DNA of 64,000 nt from Nocardia elegans NBRC 108235. GTDB taxonomy: Bacteria; Actinomycetota; Actinomycetes; Mycobacteriales; Mycobacteriaceae. The position numbers were made by a program, and so were the translations under genes. Below, in pieces: positions 18,555 to 27,935 of this stretch. How positions within the stretch are numbered: position 1 is the stretch's first letter; the number at the start of each line of letters is the position of its first letter. The notes below the pieces were generated by a model. The model had not been told where the DNA came from. It did no database searches and saw nothing but the letters and a program-made list of their open reading frames with translations. Location: NCBI RefSeq assembly GCF_001612845.1, contig NZ_BDBF01000030.1, positions 47,543 through 111,542 on the forward strand. Direction: 5' to 3'.

Positions 18555-21056
18555 GTGCGAGTAGCGCAGTCCTGGCTGACGGAAACCCTGCAGCGGACCA
18601 CCCCCGGCTGGTCGCTGACCCCCGAGGAACTCGACGCCGGTTTCGTCCGCGTGGGCCTCGAGGTCGAGGAACTCGACACCCTCGCGCCGGTCACCGGAGA
18701 CATCGAGCACCCGCTGGTGGTCGGCCGGGTCGCCGAGATCACCGAGCTGACCGAGTTCAAGAAGCCGATCCGCTTCTGCAAGGTCGATATCGGCAAGCCG
18801 GAACTGCAGGAGATCGTCTGCGGCGCGCGCAATTTCGCGGTCGGTGACCTCGTCGTGGTGGTGCTGCCGGGCGGCGTGCTGCCGGGCGGATTCGCCATCA
18901 GCTCGCGCAAGACCTACGGCCACGTCTCCAACGGCATGATCTGCTCGGTCGCCGAACTCGGTATCGGCAAGGATCATTCGGGCATTCTGGTGCTGGAGCC
19001 GGGCACCGCCGAACCGGGCGCCGACGCCAACGAACTGCTCGGCCTCGACGATACGGTGATCGAACTCAACATCACCCCGGACCGTGGCTACTGCTTCTCG
19101 GTACGTGGCCTGGCGCGCGAACTCGCCTGCGGTTTCGATCTCGACTACGCCGATCCCGCGGTGCGCACGCTGCCCGACGACGAGGCCGACGCGTATTCGG
19201 TGACCGTCGAACCGGAATCCGGCTGCACCCGCTTCGCGGTGCGCAAGGTCACCGGCGTCGACCCGAACGCGGTGAGCCCGTGGTGGTTGCAGCGCCGGCT
19301 GTTGCTGGCGGGTGTGCGGCCGATCTCGCCGGCGGTGGATGTCACCAACTACGTCATGCTCGAACTGGGCCAGCCGTTGCACGCCTTCGACGCCGCGAAA
19401 GTGACCGGGCCGCTGGTCATCCGGCGCGCGCACACCGGCGAGACGCTGCGCACCCTCGACGAGGTCGAGCGCGTGCTCGACGCCGAAGATGTCGTCATCA
19501 CCGACGATTCGGGCGTGATCTCGCTGGCCGGCATCATGGGTGGCGCGAGCACCGAGGTCGGCGACGCCACCACCGACATCCTGCTGGAGGCGGCGACCTG
19601 GAATCCGCTGGCGGTCTACCGCACCGCGCGCCGGCACAAGCTGGTCTCGGAGGCGGGCAAACGCTACGAGCGCGTCGTCGATCCCGAGATCAACGTCGCA
19701 GCGCTCGACCGCGCCGCCACGCTGCTGGCCGAAATCGCCGGTGGCACAGTCGAACCCGCGCTGACCGACGTGCGGCTCCCGGTGCCTGCCGTCGAACCGA
19801 TCCGGATGGATATCGATCTGGCCGACCGCACCGCGGGCGTGGTCTATCCCACCGGCACCTCGGCGCGCCGGCTCGCGCAGATCGGCTGCGCGGTCGAGGT
19901 GAGCGTCAGCGAGACCGGCCACGGTCAGCTGGTGGTGACCCCGCCGAGCTGGCGGCCCGACCTCGTCCAGCCCGCCGATCTGGTGGAGGAGGTGCTGCGG
20001 CTCGAGGGCCTGGAGCAGATTCCGTCGGTGCTGCCGACCGCTCCGGCCGGGCGCGGCCTCACCGCCGTGCAGCGCCGTCGCCGCGCCGTGAGCCGTGCGC
20101 TCGCCTTTTCCGGATGTGTGGAGGTGCCCGCGCCGATCTTCATGACCGCCGGGGTCTTCGACACCTGGGGTCTGGACGCCGACGATCCGCGCCGCGACAC
20201 GATGCGCGTGCTGAATCCGCTCGACGTGGAGAAGGCGGAACTCGCGACGACCCTGTTGCCCGCGCTGCTCGAGGTCGCCGCCCGCAATATCTCGCGGGGT
20301 GAGCGCGATCTGTCGATCTACGGCATCGCCCAGGTCGTCCTGCCCGGTCCGAACACCCGTGGGGTGGCCGAACTGCCGGTCGACCGCCGGCCCACCGACG
20401 AGCAGATTCGCGAGCTGATCGAGTCGCTGCCCACCCAGCCGGTGCACGTTGCCGCGGTCCTGACCGGCCGGCGCGAGCCGCGTGGCCCGTGGGGGCCCGG
20501 CCGGGTCGCCGAGGCCGCCGACGCATTCGCGCTCGCCGACGCCGTGGCCGATGCCGCCGGCGTCACCATCGAGCGCCGCGCCGCCGCCTACCTGCCGTTC
20601 CATCCGGGTCGCTGCGCGGAACTGCTGGTCGACGGCACGGTCGTGGGCCATGCCGGTGAACTGCATCCGGCCGTGCTGGAGCGCAGCGGTCTGCCGCCGC
20701 GCACCTGTGCGCTGGAACTGGATCTGGATGCGCTGCCGCTGCGCGAATCCCGTCCCGCCCCCGTGGTTTCCGCCTTCCCGGCGGTCCTGCAGGACGTGTC
20801 GGTGAGTGTCGAGAAGACCGTGGGCGCGGCCCAGGTCGAATCGGCGCTGCGCACCGGTGCGGGCGAGTTGCTCGAGGACATCGCGCTGTTCGACGTCTAT
20901 GAGGGCGCCCAGGCGGGCGAGGGCCGCAAATCCCTCACCTACGCCCTGCGCTTCCGCGCGAGCGACCGCACCCTCACCGAGGACGAGGCGAGCGCGGCCC
21001 GTGATTCCGCGGTCGCGGCGGCGGCCGACGCGGTCGGAGCCGTCCTGCGCGGGTGA
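18555..21056 (+). CDS. pheT: Phenylalanine-tRNA ligase beta subunit
   Basis: 833 aa editing and tRNA-binding subunit. Domains in order: OB-fold/EMAPII-like tRNA-binding domain (about 40-150, VCGARNFAVGDLVVV), B3/B4 editing region (PVVYRTARRHKLVSEAGKRYER-like section), B5 (about 410-480), a catalytic-like core with ISRGERDLSIYGI, and the C-terminal FDX-ACB domain (about 740-833, VSAFPAVLQDVSVSV, then GRKSLTYALRFRA). GTG 18555 is used because the product then begins VRVAQSWLTE, like other PheT proteins; longer frames add unrelated residues. Confidence 0.95.
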   Translation: MRVAQSWLTETLQRTTPGWSLTPEELDAGFVRVGLEVEELDTLAPVTGDIEHPLVVGRVAEITELTEFKKPIRFCKVDIGKPELQEIVCGARNFAVGDLVVVVLPGGVLPGGFAISSRKTYGHVSNGMICSVAELGIGKDHSGILVLEPGTAEPGADANELLGLDDTVIELNITPDRGYCFSVRGLARELACGFDLDYADPAVRTLPDDEADAYSVTVEPESGCTRFAVRKVTGVDPNAVSPWWLQRRLLLAGVRPISPAVDVTNYVMLELGQPLHAFDAAKVTGPLVIRRAHTGETLRTLDEVERVLDAEDVVITDDSGVISLAGIMGGASTEVGDATTDILLEAATWNPLAVYRTARRHKLVSEAGKRYERVVDPEINVAALDRAATLLAEIAGGTVEPALTDVRLPVPAVEPIRMDIDLADRTAGVVYPTGTSARRLAQIGCAVEVSVSETGHGQLVVTPPSWRPDLVQPADLVEEVLRLEGLEQIPSVLPTAPAGRGLTAVQRRRRAVSRALAFSGCVEVPAPIFMTAGVFDTWGLDADDPRRDTMRVLNPLDVEKAELATTLLPALLEVAARNISRGERDLSIYGIAQVVLPGPNTRGVAELPVDRRPTDEQIRELIESLPTQPVHVAAVLTGRREPRGPWGPGRVAEAADAFALADAVADAAGVTIERRAAAYLPFHPGRCAELLVDGTVVGHAGELHPAVLERSGLPPRTCALELDLDALPLRESRPAPVVSAFPAVLQDVSVSVEKTVGAAQVESALRTGAGELLEDIALFDVYEGAQAGEGRKSLTYALRFRASDRTLTEDEASAARDSAVAAAADAVGAVLRG

Positions 21057-21075
21057 GAGGGGGTAAGAAGGGGAT

Positions 21076-21858
21076 ATGCGACATCCGGCCGAGGGCGTGC
21101 TCAACGCGCTGACGTTCCATCCCGAACGTCGGATCACGATGACGCCCGAGCAGTTCGGCTTCGACCACGAGGACCTCTGGCTCACCGCGGCCGACGGAGC
21201 CCGGATCAATGCCTGGTTCGTTGCCGCCGAGAAGCCGATCGCCCACGTGCTGTACGCCCACGGCAACGGCGGCAATATCGGTGATCGCTCGCCGATCCTG
21301 GCATTGCTGGCCGCGGCCGGCTTGAACGTGCTGACCTTCGACTATCGCGGTTACGGTCGCAGCCCGGGCCGGCCGAGTGAACGCGGGCTGTATCTGGACG
21401 CCCGCGCCGCCCGCCGGGCGCTACTGGAACAGTCCGGCGTGGAACCGAAACGGGTTGTCTACCTCGGTAAATCGCTCGGCGGCGCGGTCGTCACCGAACT
21501 GGCGACCGAATATCCGCCCGCCGCGATGATCCTGATGTCCACCTTCACCGGCCTGCGCGACGCGGCCCGCGCGGTCTACCCCTTCATTCCGAAAGCCTTG
21601 GTGCCGAACGCGTTTCCGACGCTGCAGCGACTCCGCACCCTGCGTGTGCCGACGTTCGTCATGCACGGCGACGCCGACGAACTGCTCCCGGTCGAGATGG
21701 GCCGGACGCTGCACGCGGCGGCCGCCGACCCCAAGCGGCTGCTGATCTACCCCAACGCCGGTCACAACACCCTGGTCTCGATTCCCGGGTGGTCGGGAAC
21801 CGTATCGGCGTGGGTTCGCGACGTTCTCGCGGGCGTGGAGTCGGTGACCGGCGAGTGA
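21076..21858 (+). CDS. Alpha/beta hydrolase (Bem46-like)
   Basis: 260 aa serine hydrolase fold. The catalytic triad can be read: Ser133 in GKSLGGA, Asp201 (or Asp199) in MHGDADELLP and His230 in NAGHNTL. The oxyanion strand is LYAHGNGGNIGDRSP, typical of the Bem46/DUF-type lipid-linked hydrolases. There is no signal peptide, although the N-terminus is weakly hydrophobic. It starts 20 bases after pheT but has its own function; substrate unknown. Confidence 0.85.
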   Translation: MRHPAEGVLNALTFHPERRITMTPEQFGFDHEDLWLTAADGARINAWFVAAEKPIAHVLYAHGNGGNIGDRSPILALLAAAGLNVLTFDYRGYGRSPGRPSERGLYLDARAARRALLEQSGVEPKRVVYLGKSLGGAVVTELATEYPPAAMILMSTFTGLRDAARAVYPFIPKALVPNAFPTLQRLRTLRVPTFVMHGDADELLPVEMGRTLHAAAADPKRLLIYPNAGHNTLVSIPGWSGTVSAWVRDVLAGVESVTGE

Positions 21859-21897
21859 AACCGGCCGGACCGCGGCCGCGATGCGTAGCCTGGGTGC

Positions 21898-22383
21898 ATG
21901 TCCGAAACCGGTGATATGGCGGCCCTGCTCGCCGCGATGCAGGATGAGGATCTGCTCGAGGTCGTGGTCACCGCGACCACGGGCCGGCCGGGTCTGGAGA
22001 AGTTGCATCTGACCGCGGCCGAACTGGCGGCCCGACCCACTCATGCCGAACCGGAGGTCGATGTGAGTTCGGACACCCCCGGTGCGGCCGCCGCCGTGCC
22101 GCCGCCGATCTCGGGCGGATTCGGGCAGGTCGCGGTGGGCTCGGGCGTGCCGCTGCCGCCGGAGGGCTTCGGGGTGCCCGGCGGATACTCCGAATCCGGA
22201 GTCCCTACTTTCGAGTCAGTTCGCGATAAGGTCGAGCAGCGCTACGGCACCGCCCAGGGGTTGGGCGAACTCGACCGGCAGACACCGGCGGGCCGCAGCG
22301 CCGACGAACAATGGCAGGCGCGGGAGAAAGCCGCGCGGGAACGCCTGGACGAGATCCGGAAGTCGCTGCGCGACGACGTGTGA
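21898..22383 (+). CDS. Hypothetical protein, 161 aa
   Basis: No family recognised. It has an acidic helical N-terminus (MAALLAAMQDEDLLEVVVTA), a Pro/Gly/Val-rich low-complexity middle (about residues 60-105) and a charged helical C-terminus (REKAARERLDEIRKSLRDDV). It is followed after 41 bases by the 346-aa gene on the same strand and may form a unit with it. Codon use is normal for the window. Confidence 0.6.
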   Translation: MSETGDMAALLAAMQDEDLLEVVVTATTGRPGLEKLHLTAAELAARPTHAEPEVDVSSDTPGAAAAVPPPISGGFGQVAVGSGVPLPPEGFGVPGGYSESGVPTFESVRDKVEQRYGTAQGLGELDRQTPAGRSADEQWQAREKAARERLDEIRKSLRDDV

Positions 22384-22424
22384 TTCCGGCTGGTCCGGCG
22401 GTCCGGACAGCTGAAGGGGAACCG

Positions 22425-23465
22425 ATGACCGCAGCACAGGACATCGCCGCGAAACTGCTCGACGCGCAAGTGGACTACCTGCTCGCGGAGGTGACGGGAG
22501 ATCGGTTCGCCGAGGTCGTCGCTCGCGATGTGGACGATGTGCTGGCGGTCGCCGACACCATCGTCTTCCGCGATGTGGTCTCCGTCGACGAGGCGCGGCA
22601 GACGGTGCGCACCGTGGTGAATCGCATGGGCGGCAGCCCGGTGCTGCAGGATTCGGTGGCCGTGTTCGCCGACGCCATCTACGACAACATCGCCGAGAAC
22701 AACGACTACACCCTCGGCGACGTCGTGGACCGCGAACCCGTGGAAGCGTTGCTGGAGAAGATCTTCGGCATGCACCAGGCCCAGGAGCGCCTGCTGGAGC
22801 GGCTGACCGAAAGCCCCCTGGTCGCGACGGCGGCGTCCAAATTCGTCGACAAGCTGATCGACGATTTCATGGAGTCGAACCGGCAGATGGCCAGCAAGGT
22901 TCCGGGCGTCGGATCGCTGGTGTCGTTCGGCACCAACGCGGCCAAGTCCGCCCGCAAGGCCGCCGAGAAGGCCAGCAGCGGCACCTTCATCGGCGATATG
23001 GCCGGTAAGGGCGCGATGTTCGCCCTCAAGCGCACCAACAACGCGATCCGGGAGATGCTGCGCGACGCACCGGTGCACGGCGCGGCGATGGAGTTCTGGG
23101 ATCTGCACGCCGGTGAGCCGGTGAGCGGCCTGCGCGATTACCTGACCCAGGCCGACCTGCGCGAACTCGCCCTGCTGGTACACCGGATCGTCGTCACCAC
23201 CCGCGACAAGGAGTACGTGGGTGTGCTCCTCGACGAGTGCGTCGACGTGTTCTTCACCAAATACGGCGACCACACCCTCGGCGCGCTGCTGCCCGAACTG
23301 GGCCTGGCCGCCGACGACATCCGCACCGAGATCCTGCGCTACGGCCCCGCGGTGGTCGAGGCGGCGAAGCGAAACGGCGTGCTGGCCAAGCTGATTCGCG
23401 AACGCCTCGAACCCTTCTACACCTCGGAGCCGGTGCTGGCGATCCTGGCCGAGGCCACGCAGTAG
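22425..23465 (+). CDS. Conserved hypothetical protein, 346 aa
   Basis: Not assigned to a named family. It is mostly alpha-helical and acidic. A basic, Ala/Ser-rich central part (SFGTNAAKSARKAAEKASSG, about residues 165-190) could contact membrane or nucleic acid. There is no signal peptide or clear transmembrane span. ATG 22425 is preferred because AAGGGGA precedes it; the open frame begins earlier at 22311 without support. It is followed by a very strong terminator. Confidence 0.65.
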   Translation: MTAAQDIAAKLLDAQVDYLLAEVTGDRFAEVVARDVDDVLAVADTIVFRDVVSVDEARQTVRTVVNRMGGSPVLQDSVAVFADAIYDNIAENNDYTLGDVVDREPVEALLEKIFGMHQAQERLLERLTESPLVATAASKFVDKLIDDFMESNRQMASKVPGVGSLVSFGTNAAKSARKAAEKASSGTFIGDMAGKGAMFALKRTNNAIREMLRDAPVHGAAMEFWDLHAGEPVSGLRDYLTQADLRELALLVHRIVVTTRDKEYVGVLLDECVDVFFTKYGDHTLGALLPELGLAADDIRTEILRYGPAVVEAAKRNGVLAKLIRERLEPFYTSEPVLAILAEATQ

Positions 23466-23490
23466 ACGGGCACACACGAACCGCGGCGAC

Positions 23491-23525
23491 GGCCCGGCCC
23501 GGGGCGACTACCCCCGGGCCGGGCC
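23491..23525. terminator. Very strong GC hairpin terminator
   Basis: Perfect 14-bp all-GC stem (23491-23504 with 23512-23525, loop of seven). It sits between the convergent 346-aa gene and the AhpD-like gene and can act on both strands. No U-run. Confidence 0.78.
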
Positions 23526-23536
23526 GAGCTCGCTGA

Positions 23537-24022
23537 TCAGCCGTCGATATCGGCGAACATGCCGGGCTCGTACGAGCCGCCCTGCTGGCGCACGATCACG
23601 CCGAGCCGGTTGGCCGCGTTGATCTGAGCGACCAGGCCGACCAGTGCGGCGATCTGGTCGTCGTCGTAATGCTTGCGCACCTGCGCCCAGGTCTCGTCCG
23701 AAACTCCCTGATGGGCGTCGGCGAGCCGGGTGCCCTCCTCGGCCAGCGCCAGCGCGGCCCGCTCGGCCTCGCTGAACACCGACGCCTCGCGCCACGCGGC
23801 GACCAGGTTGATGCGCACCGCGGGCTCTCCGGCGGCGGCGAGGTCCTTGCTGTGCACGTCGGTGCACCAGCCGCAGCCGTTGATCTGGCTGACGCGCAGC
23901 ATCATCAGGTCCTGGGTGGCCTTGGGCAGCGTCGACTGGAGGATGACCATGCTGGTGTTGCCGAATCGCTTGGCGAACTTGGCGCCGAGCGCACTGTCGG
24001 TGAGGGTGAAGCGGGATTCCAT
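23537..24022 (-). CDS. AhpD-like carboxymuconolactone decarboxylase family protein
   Basis: 161 aa all-helical protein. NGCGWCTDVHSKDL carries the CxxC...H redox centre of AhpD-type alkylhydroperoxidases, which reduce peroxides with thiol or lipoamide-type partners. LVAQINAANRLGVIVRQ is the usual last helix. Start ATG 24022 lies behind AAGGACGACGTC; the 14 residues further upstream are not family-like. It stands alone, next to an LLM flavin oxidoreductase on the same strand. Confidence 0.88.
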   Translation of the reverse strand: MESRFTLTDSALGAKFAKRFGNTSMVILQSTLPKATQDLMMLRVSQINGCGWCTDVHSKDLAAAGEPAVRINLVAAWREASVFSEAERAALALAEEGTRLADAHQGVSDETWAQVRKHYDDDQIAALVGLVAQINAANRLGVIVRQQGGSYEPGMFADIDG

Positions 24023-24118
24023 GACGTCGTCCTTGCTGTCGTGATCGTTGTCGGGAACGAACACAAGATGCCGCTCACGCGATCGATGTGACAGTGCGGA
24101 AAAGTGATGTGCGGCACA

Positions 24119-25180
24119 TCAGTGCGAAGTCGTCATGGGTTGTAGCAGGGACTCGATCTGGGCCAATTGCCCGGTGAACTCGGTCGGGTCGAGGGCGGCG
24201 ATGCGCAGGAGGATGTGTTCGGCGCCCGCGTCGATGTACCGATGCAGTTGCGCCGCAACGTGTTCGGCGGTGCCGGTCAGCAGGACCTGGATCGTTTCGA
24301 CCGTCTCCACCGGCATCCGGTAGGTCGCCTGCGCGTAGCGGTCCAGTGCCGCCCGGCCGTCCTGCGCGTCGTCGCTGAGGTAGACGGTCGCGAAAAGTGC
24401 CGGAGTGATGGATGTTTCGGCGCGGCCGGCGGCGGACGCGGCAGACCGGACGGTGGCCAGGCCGTCGGCGTAGGCGGCCACATCCGGTGGGTAGGGGAGC
24501 CAGCCGTCGTAGCGCCGTCCGGTCCGGGCGAGCGCGGCGGGCGTGATGCCGGTGGCCCAGATGGGCGGTCCGCCCGGCCGATGCGGCTGCGGGACGTCCG
24601 GCAACCAGTCGTAGTGGAGAACCTTGCCGTGGAAGGGGTCGGTGTTGCCGGACCACAGCCGCCGCCACAGGTCGACGGTGTCGTCGAGTTGGGAGAAGCG
24701 GGTTCGGTAATCCACGCCGACGAGGTCGAATTCGGCGCGGCTGAGTTCCGGGAATCCCGCGCCGACGCCGAGGATCAGCCGGCCCGAGGCGAGCTGGTCC
24801 AGCGATGCGAGGGTGGCGGCGGCCTGTACCGGGTGCCGGTAGGCCGGCATCAGCGCGGCCGTCCCGAGGGTGATCCGTTCGGTCACCGTCGCCGCGGCCG
24901 CCAGGACCGTCAGGGGTTCGATCCGAGCCCGGCTCAGCGAATCGCCCAGCCACACCGAATCGAATCCCATTCCTTCGGCTGTCACCGCCAGCTCGGCCAG
25001 GCTGCGGGCCGCGCCGCCGCGTTCCAACTGCGCGACGCCGCCGGGGAGGAGCAGGCCGTATCGAATGTCGTTCACGAGACCAGCGTGGGCCGCGGTGCGA
25101 GTGCCGGCAATTCCCTGCGGGGTATGGCCGGGTGCCGCTATCGCGGTCGCCGGAGCCGACCGGCAACGATTCGGCGACAT
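24119..25180 (-). CDS. LLM-class flavin-dependent oxidoreductase
   Basis: 353 aa luciferase-like monooxygenase, probably F420- or FMN-dependent as in many actinomycete members. Motifs: IRYGLLLPGG (first strand), EGMGFDSVWLGDSL, TVTERITLGTAALMPAYRHP, LDQLASGRLILGVGAGFPEL and the C-terminal EHVAAQLHRYIDAGAEHILL. Start is taken as ATG 25180 with GAGGGGG upstream. GTG 25075, just before IRYGLLLPGG, is a real alternative and would drop about 35 unconserved residues. Substrate unknown. Confidence 0.85.
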   Translation of the reverse strand: MSPNRCRSAPATAIAAPGHTPQGIAGTRTAAHAGLVNDIRYGLLLPGGVAQLERGGAARSLAELAVTAEGMGFDSVWLGDSLSRARIEPLTVLAAAATVTERITLGTAALMPAYRHPVQAAATLASLDQLASGRLILGVGAGFPELSRAEFDLVGVDYRTRFSQLDDTVDLWRRLWSGNTDPFHGKVLHYDWLPDVPQPHRPGGPPIWATGITPAALARTGRRYDGWLPYPPDVAAYADGLATVRSAASAAGRAETSITPALFATVYLSDDAQDGRAALDRYAQATYRMPVETVETIQVLLTGTAEHVAAQLHRYIDAGAEHILLRIAALDPTEFTGQLAQIESLLQPMTTSH

Positions 25181-25356
25181 CGAATTGCCCCCTCGTCGAA
25201 TTCGATTATGCACGTTTGAATTTTCGACATTGGGGGCACCGTGGCCATTTTCTGAGAACCGACCGCGCGGTATATGAATATTCCCACCAGTGAACGTACC
25301 GATGTCCGACGCTACGTTGTTTGAAGATTCAATGTTGTCCACCGGAAGGTCCGGTC

Positions 25357-26910
25357 ATGAGCACAGACCACCGACCCGTCGAATTATCGGCTCTGGCCGC
25401 GGCGTTGCATACGGAGCAGGACGGTTACCGAAAGTCGTTACGTAACCGTCAGTTGCAGATGATCGCGATCGGTGGAGTGATCGGCACCGGACTGTTCCTC
25501 GGTGCCGGCGGACGTCTCGCCGACGCAGGTCCGGGGCTCTTTCTGGTCTACGCGGTCTGCGGTGTCTTCGTCTTCTTCGTGCTGCGGGCGCTGGGGGAGT
25601 TGGTGCTGTATCGGCCGTCGTCGGGATCGTTCGTATCCTACGCGCGCGAATTTTATGGCGAGAAACTCGCATTTGCCGTCGGCTGGATGTATTTCTTTCA
25701 CTGGTGTATGACCGGCATCGTCGACATCACCGCGATCGCGACATATGTCCGATATTGGGGTGCGTTCTCGGTGGTGCCGCAGTGGGTGATCGCACTGGTG
25801 GCGCTGGTCGCGGTCGTCGGCACGAATTTGATCTCGGTGCGATGGTTCGGAGAGCTCGAATTCTGGGTGGCGCTGGTGAAAGTCGTCGCCCTCATCGGAT
25901 TTCTGATCGTGGGCTCGGTCTTTCTCGCCGGCCGGTTCGCCATCCGGGGCGAAGCCACGGGGGTCGGCGTGATCGCTCATCACGGCGGACTGTTCCCGAC
26001 CGGTGTGCTGCCGCTCGTCACGGTCACCACGGGCGTCGTATTCGCCTATGCGGCAGTGGAGTTGGTCGGTATCGCGGCGGGGGAGACCGAGAATCCGCAC
26101 GAGGTGATGCCGCGCGCCATCAATTCGGTCATCGCCCGCATCGGGGTGTTCTATGTCGGCTCACTCGTCCTGCTCGGACTGTTGCTGCCCTACACCGCCT
26201 TTCGTGACGGCGAGAGCCCGTTCGTCACCTTCTTCGCCCGCATCGGCGTCCCCGCTGCCGGGTCGATGATGAATCTGATCGTGCTCACCGCCGCGTTCTC
26301 CAGTCTCAACGCCGGCCTGTATTCCACCGGCCGCATCCTGCGCTCGATGTCGGCGAACGGCAGCGCCCCCGCCGTGGCCGGCCGCATGTCCCGCACCGGC
26401 GTGCCCTACATCGGCATCCTGGCCACCGGCGTGATCGCGCTGATCGGCGTGGGGCTCGACGCCGTGGTACCGGACAAGGCCTTCGAAATCGTCCTGAACG
26501 TCTCGGCTCTCGGCACGATCGTCTCGTGGATGGTGGTGCTGCTCTGCCAGCTGCGCCTGTGGCGACGCTGGTGGGACGGCATCTCCCATCGCCCCGCGTA
26601 CCGCATGATCGGCGCGCCCTACACCGGTATCGCCACCCTCGTCTTCCTGGTGGCCGTGGTGGCACTGATGGCCTGCAGCAGCGACCCGATCCAACGCTGG
26701 GCGGTCGTGGCGACGGTCTGTGTGATGGGCCCCGTCCTCGTCGGGGGATGGTTCCTGACGCGCCGGAAAGTGTTGCGAATAGCGGCGATTCGCCACGACC
26801 ACACCGGCCAGTTCCCGGTGGTCGCCGAGCGCCCGTGGCCGGGAAGGCCGGCGGAGCCGGAAGTGATCGTGGAGGATCCGGGCCGGCGCCGACCCAGCCA
26901 CGAGGTATGA
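25357..26910 (+). CDS. ansP: L-asparagine permease (APC family)
   Basis: 517 aa amino acid/proton symporter with 12 spans. The N-terminus GYRKSLRNRQLQMIAIGGVI, then GTGLFLGAGGRLADAGPG, is the amino-acid-permease signature. FVFFVLRALGELVLYRPSSG, SFVSYAREFYGEK and FSSLNAGLYSTGRILRSMS closely resemble mycobacterial AnsP as I recall it. The cytosolic tail (about 40 residues) is basic then acidic. ATG 25357 follows GGAAGG. It is divergent from the LLM gene; the AT-rich 176 bases between them must hold both promoters. Asparagine specificity is inferred from family resemblance. Confidence 0.82.
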   Translation: MSTDHRPVELSALAAALHTEQDGYRKSLRNRQLQMIAIGGVIGTGLFLGAGGRLADAGPGLFLVYAVCGVFVFFVLRALGELVLYRPSSGSFVSYAREFYGEKLAFAVGWMYFFHWCMTGIVDITAIATYVRYWGAFSVVPQWVIALVALVAVVGTNLISVRWFGELEFWVALVKVVALIGFLIVGSVFLAGRFAIRGEATGVGVIAHHGGLFPTGVLPLVTVTTGVVFAYAAVELVGIAAGETENPHEVMPRAINSVIARIGVFYVGSLVLLGLLLPYTAFRDGESPFVTFFARIGVPAAGSMMNLIVLTAAFSSLNAGLYSTGRILRSMSANGSAPAVAGRMSRTGVPYIGILATGVIALIGVGLDAVVPDKAFEIVLNVSALGTIVSWMVVLLCQLRLWRRWWDGISHRPAYRMIGAPYTGIATLVFLVAVVALMACSSDPIQRWAVVATVCVMGPVLVGGWFLTRRKVLRIAAIRHDHTGQFPVVAERPWPGRPAEPEVIVEDPGRRRPSHEV

Positions 26911-26945
26911 GCGGCCACAGGGTGAGCGGCTCCTCTGCGGCATGG

Positions 26946-27812
26946 TCAGCGGCCGATTCCGTCCAGCGCGGCGACGTCCTCATCCGACAGTGAAAGCCCG
27001 GCCCCCGCGATGTTTTCGCGCAGGTGAGTCGCGGATGACGTACCGGGGATGAGCAGAATGTTCGGTGCCCTCCGCAACAGCCACGCCAGCGCCACCGGCA
27101 GCGGCGCGGCACCCACTCGGCTCGCGACCTGGGAGAGTGTCTCCGACTGTAGCGGCGTGAAGCCACCGAGCGGGAAGTACGGCACGTAGGCGATGTCGTC
27201 GACGGCGAGCCGGTCGATGAGGTCGTCGTCGTGGCGATGGGCGAGGTTGTACATGTTCTGCACGCACACGATCGACGCGATGCTCCGCGCCTCGGCGACT
27301 TGATCCGCGGTGACGTTGCTGACTCCGAGATGGCGTATCAGACCATCCTGCTGGAGGTCGGCGAGCGTCTCCAATGCGTCTGCGAGCGAGCCGGGCCGGG
27401 TGCCTGCGGCATCGCCCATGCGCAGGTTGACCAGATCGAGGGTCTCGACCCCGAGCGACCGAAGGTTCCGGTGCACCTGTTCGCGCAGGTCTTCGGGACG
27501 CCGGGCCGTAGGCCAGCCGCCCTGCGCGTCGCGGCGCGCCCCGACCTTCGTGGCGATGTACACCGTGTCCGGGTAGGGGTGCAGCGCCTCACGGATCAAC
27601 TCGTTCGTCACGTCGGGCCCATATGCGGCGCTGGTGTCGATATGGGTGATACCGGCATCGACTGCCTCGCGTAGCACGGCCAGCGCGCTGTCGCGGTCGG
27701 CGGGCGGCCCCATGACCCCGGGGCCGGCGAGCTGCATGGCGCCGTAGCCGAACCGGGTGACAGTCGCGTCGCCGAGCATTCGGGTACCGCCGGGAAGTAG
27801 GGGTGTGCTCAC
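26946..27812 (-). CDS. Aldo/keto reductase
   Basis: 288 aa NADPH-dependent TIM-barrel reductase of aldehydes or ketones. Catalytic Asp and Tyr are in HIDTSAAYGP and the Lys in VYIATKVG; IRHLGVSNVTADQV and the late NILLIPGTSSATHLRENI cofactor loop are family-typical. Start is GTG 27812 behind GAAAGGCACCAC. The divergent HxlR gene (27936) and two inverted repeats between them point to HxlR control, as in quinone- or aldehyde-responsive systems. Confidence 0.9.
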   Translation of the reverse strand: MSTPLLPGGTRMLGDATVTRFGYGAMQLAGPGVMGPPADRDSALAVLREAVDAGITHIDTSAAYGPDVTNELIREALHPYPDTVYIATKVGARRDAQGGWPTARRPEDLREQVHRNLRSLGVETLDLVNLRMGDAAGTRPGSLADALETLADLQQDGLIRHLGVSNVTADQVAEARSIASIVCVQNMYNLAHRHDDDLIDRLAVDDIAYVPYFPLGGFTPLQSETLSQVASRVGAAPLPVALAWLLRRAPNILLIPGTSSATHLRENIAGAGLSLSDEDVAALDGIGR

Positions 27813-27864
27813 GTGGTGCCTTTCGTCTCCGATCGGGAGTCTCCGACCTCCTGGCACCATTGTT

Positions 27865-27915
27865 GGAGAGCTACTTCCTTTCGGGAAGTAGGCACTTGAA
27901 AGTGCGTAACTCTCC
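27865..27915 (+). promoter_or_regulatory. Nested inverted repeats, probable HxlR operators
   Basis: Two adjacent palindromes: CTACTTCC-N5-GGAAGTAG (27871-27891) and GCACTT-GA-AAGTGC (27892-27905). Both contain ACTT...AAGT and are framed by GGAGAG (27865) and CTCTCC (27910). They fill the space between divergent aldo/keto reductase and hxlR starts. The HxlR protein is the obvious binder and would control both genes. Confidence 0.72.
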
Positions 27916-27935
27916 GAGGGCGAAAGGCGAGACCG

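Noticed and set aside
18531..21275. 914-codon open frame on the minus strand
   Set aside because: Antisense of pheT; the residues are His/Arg/Gly-rich noise.
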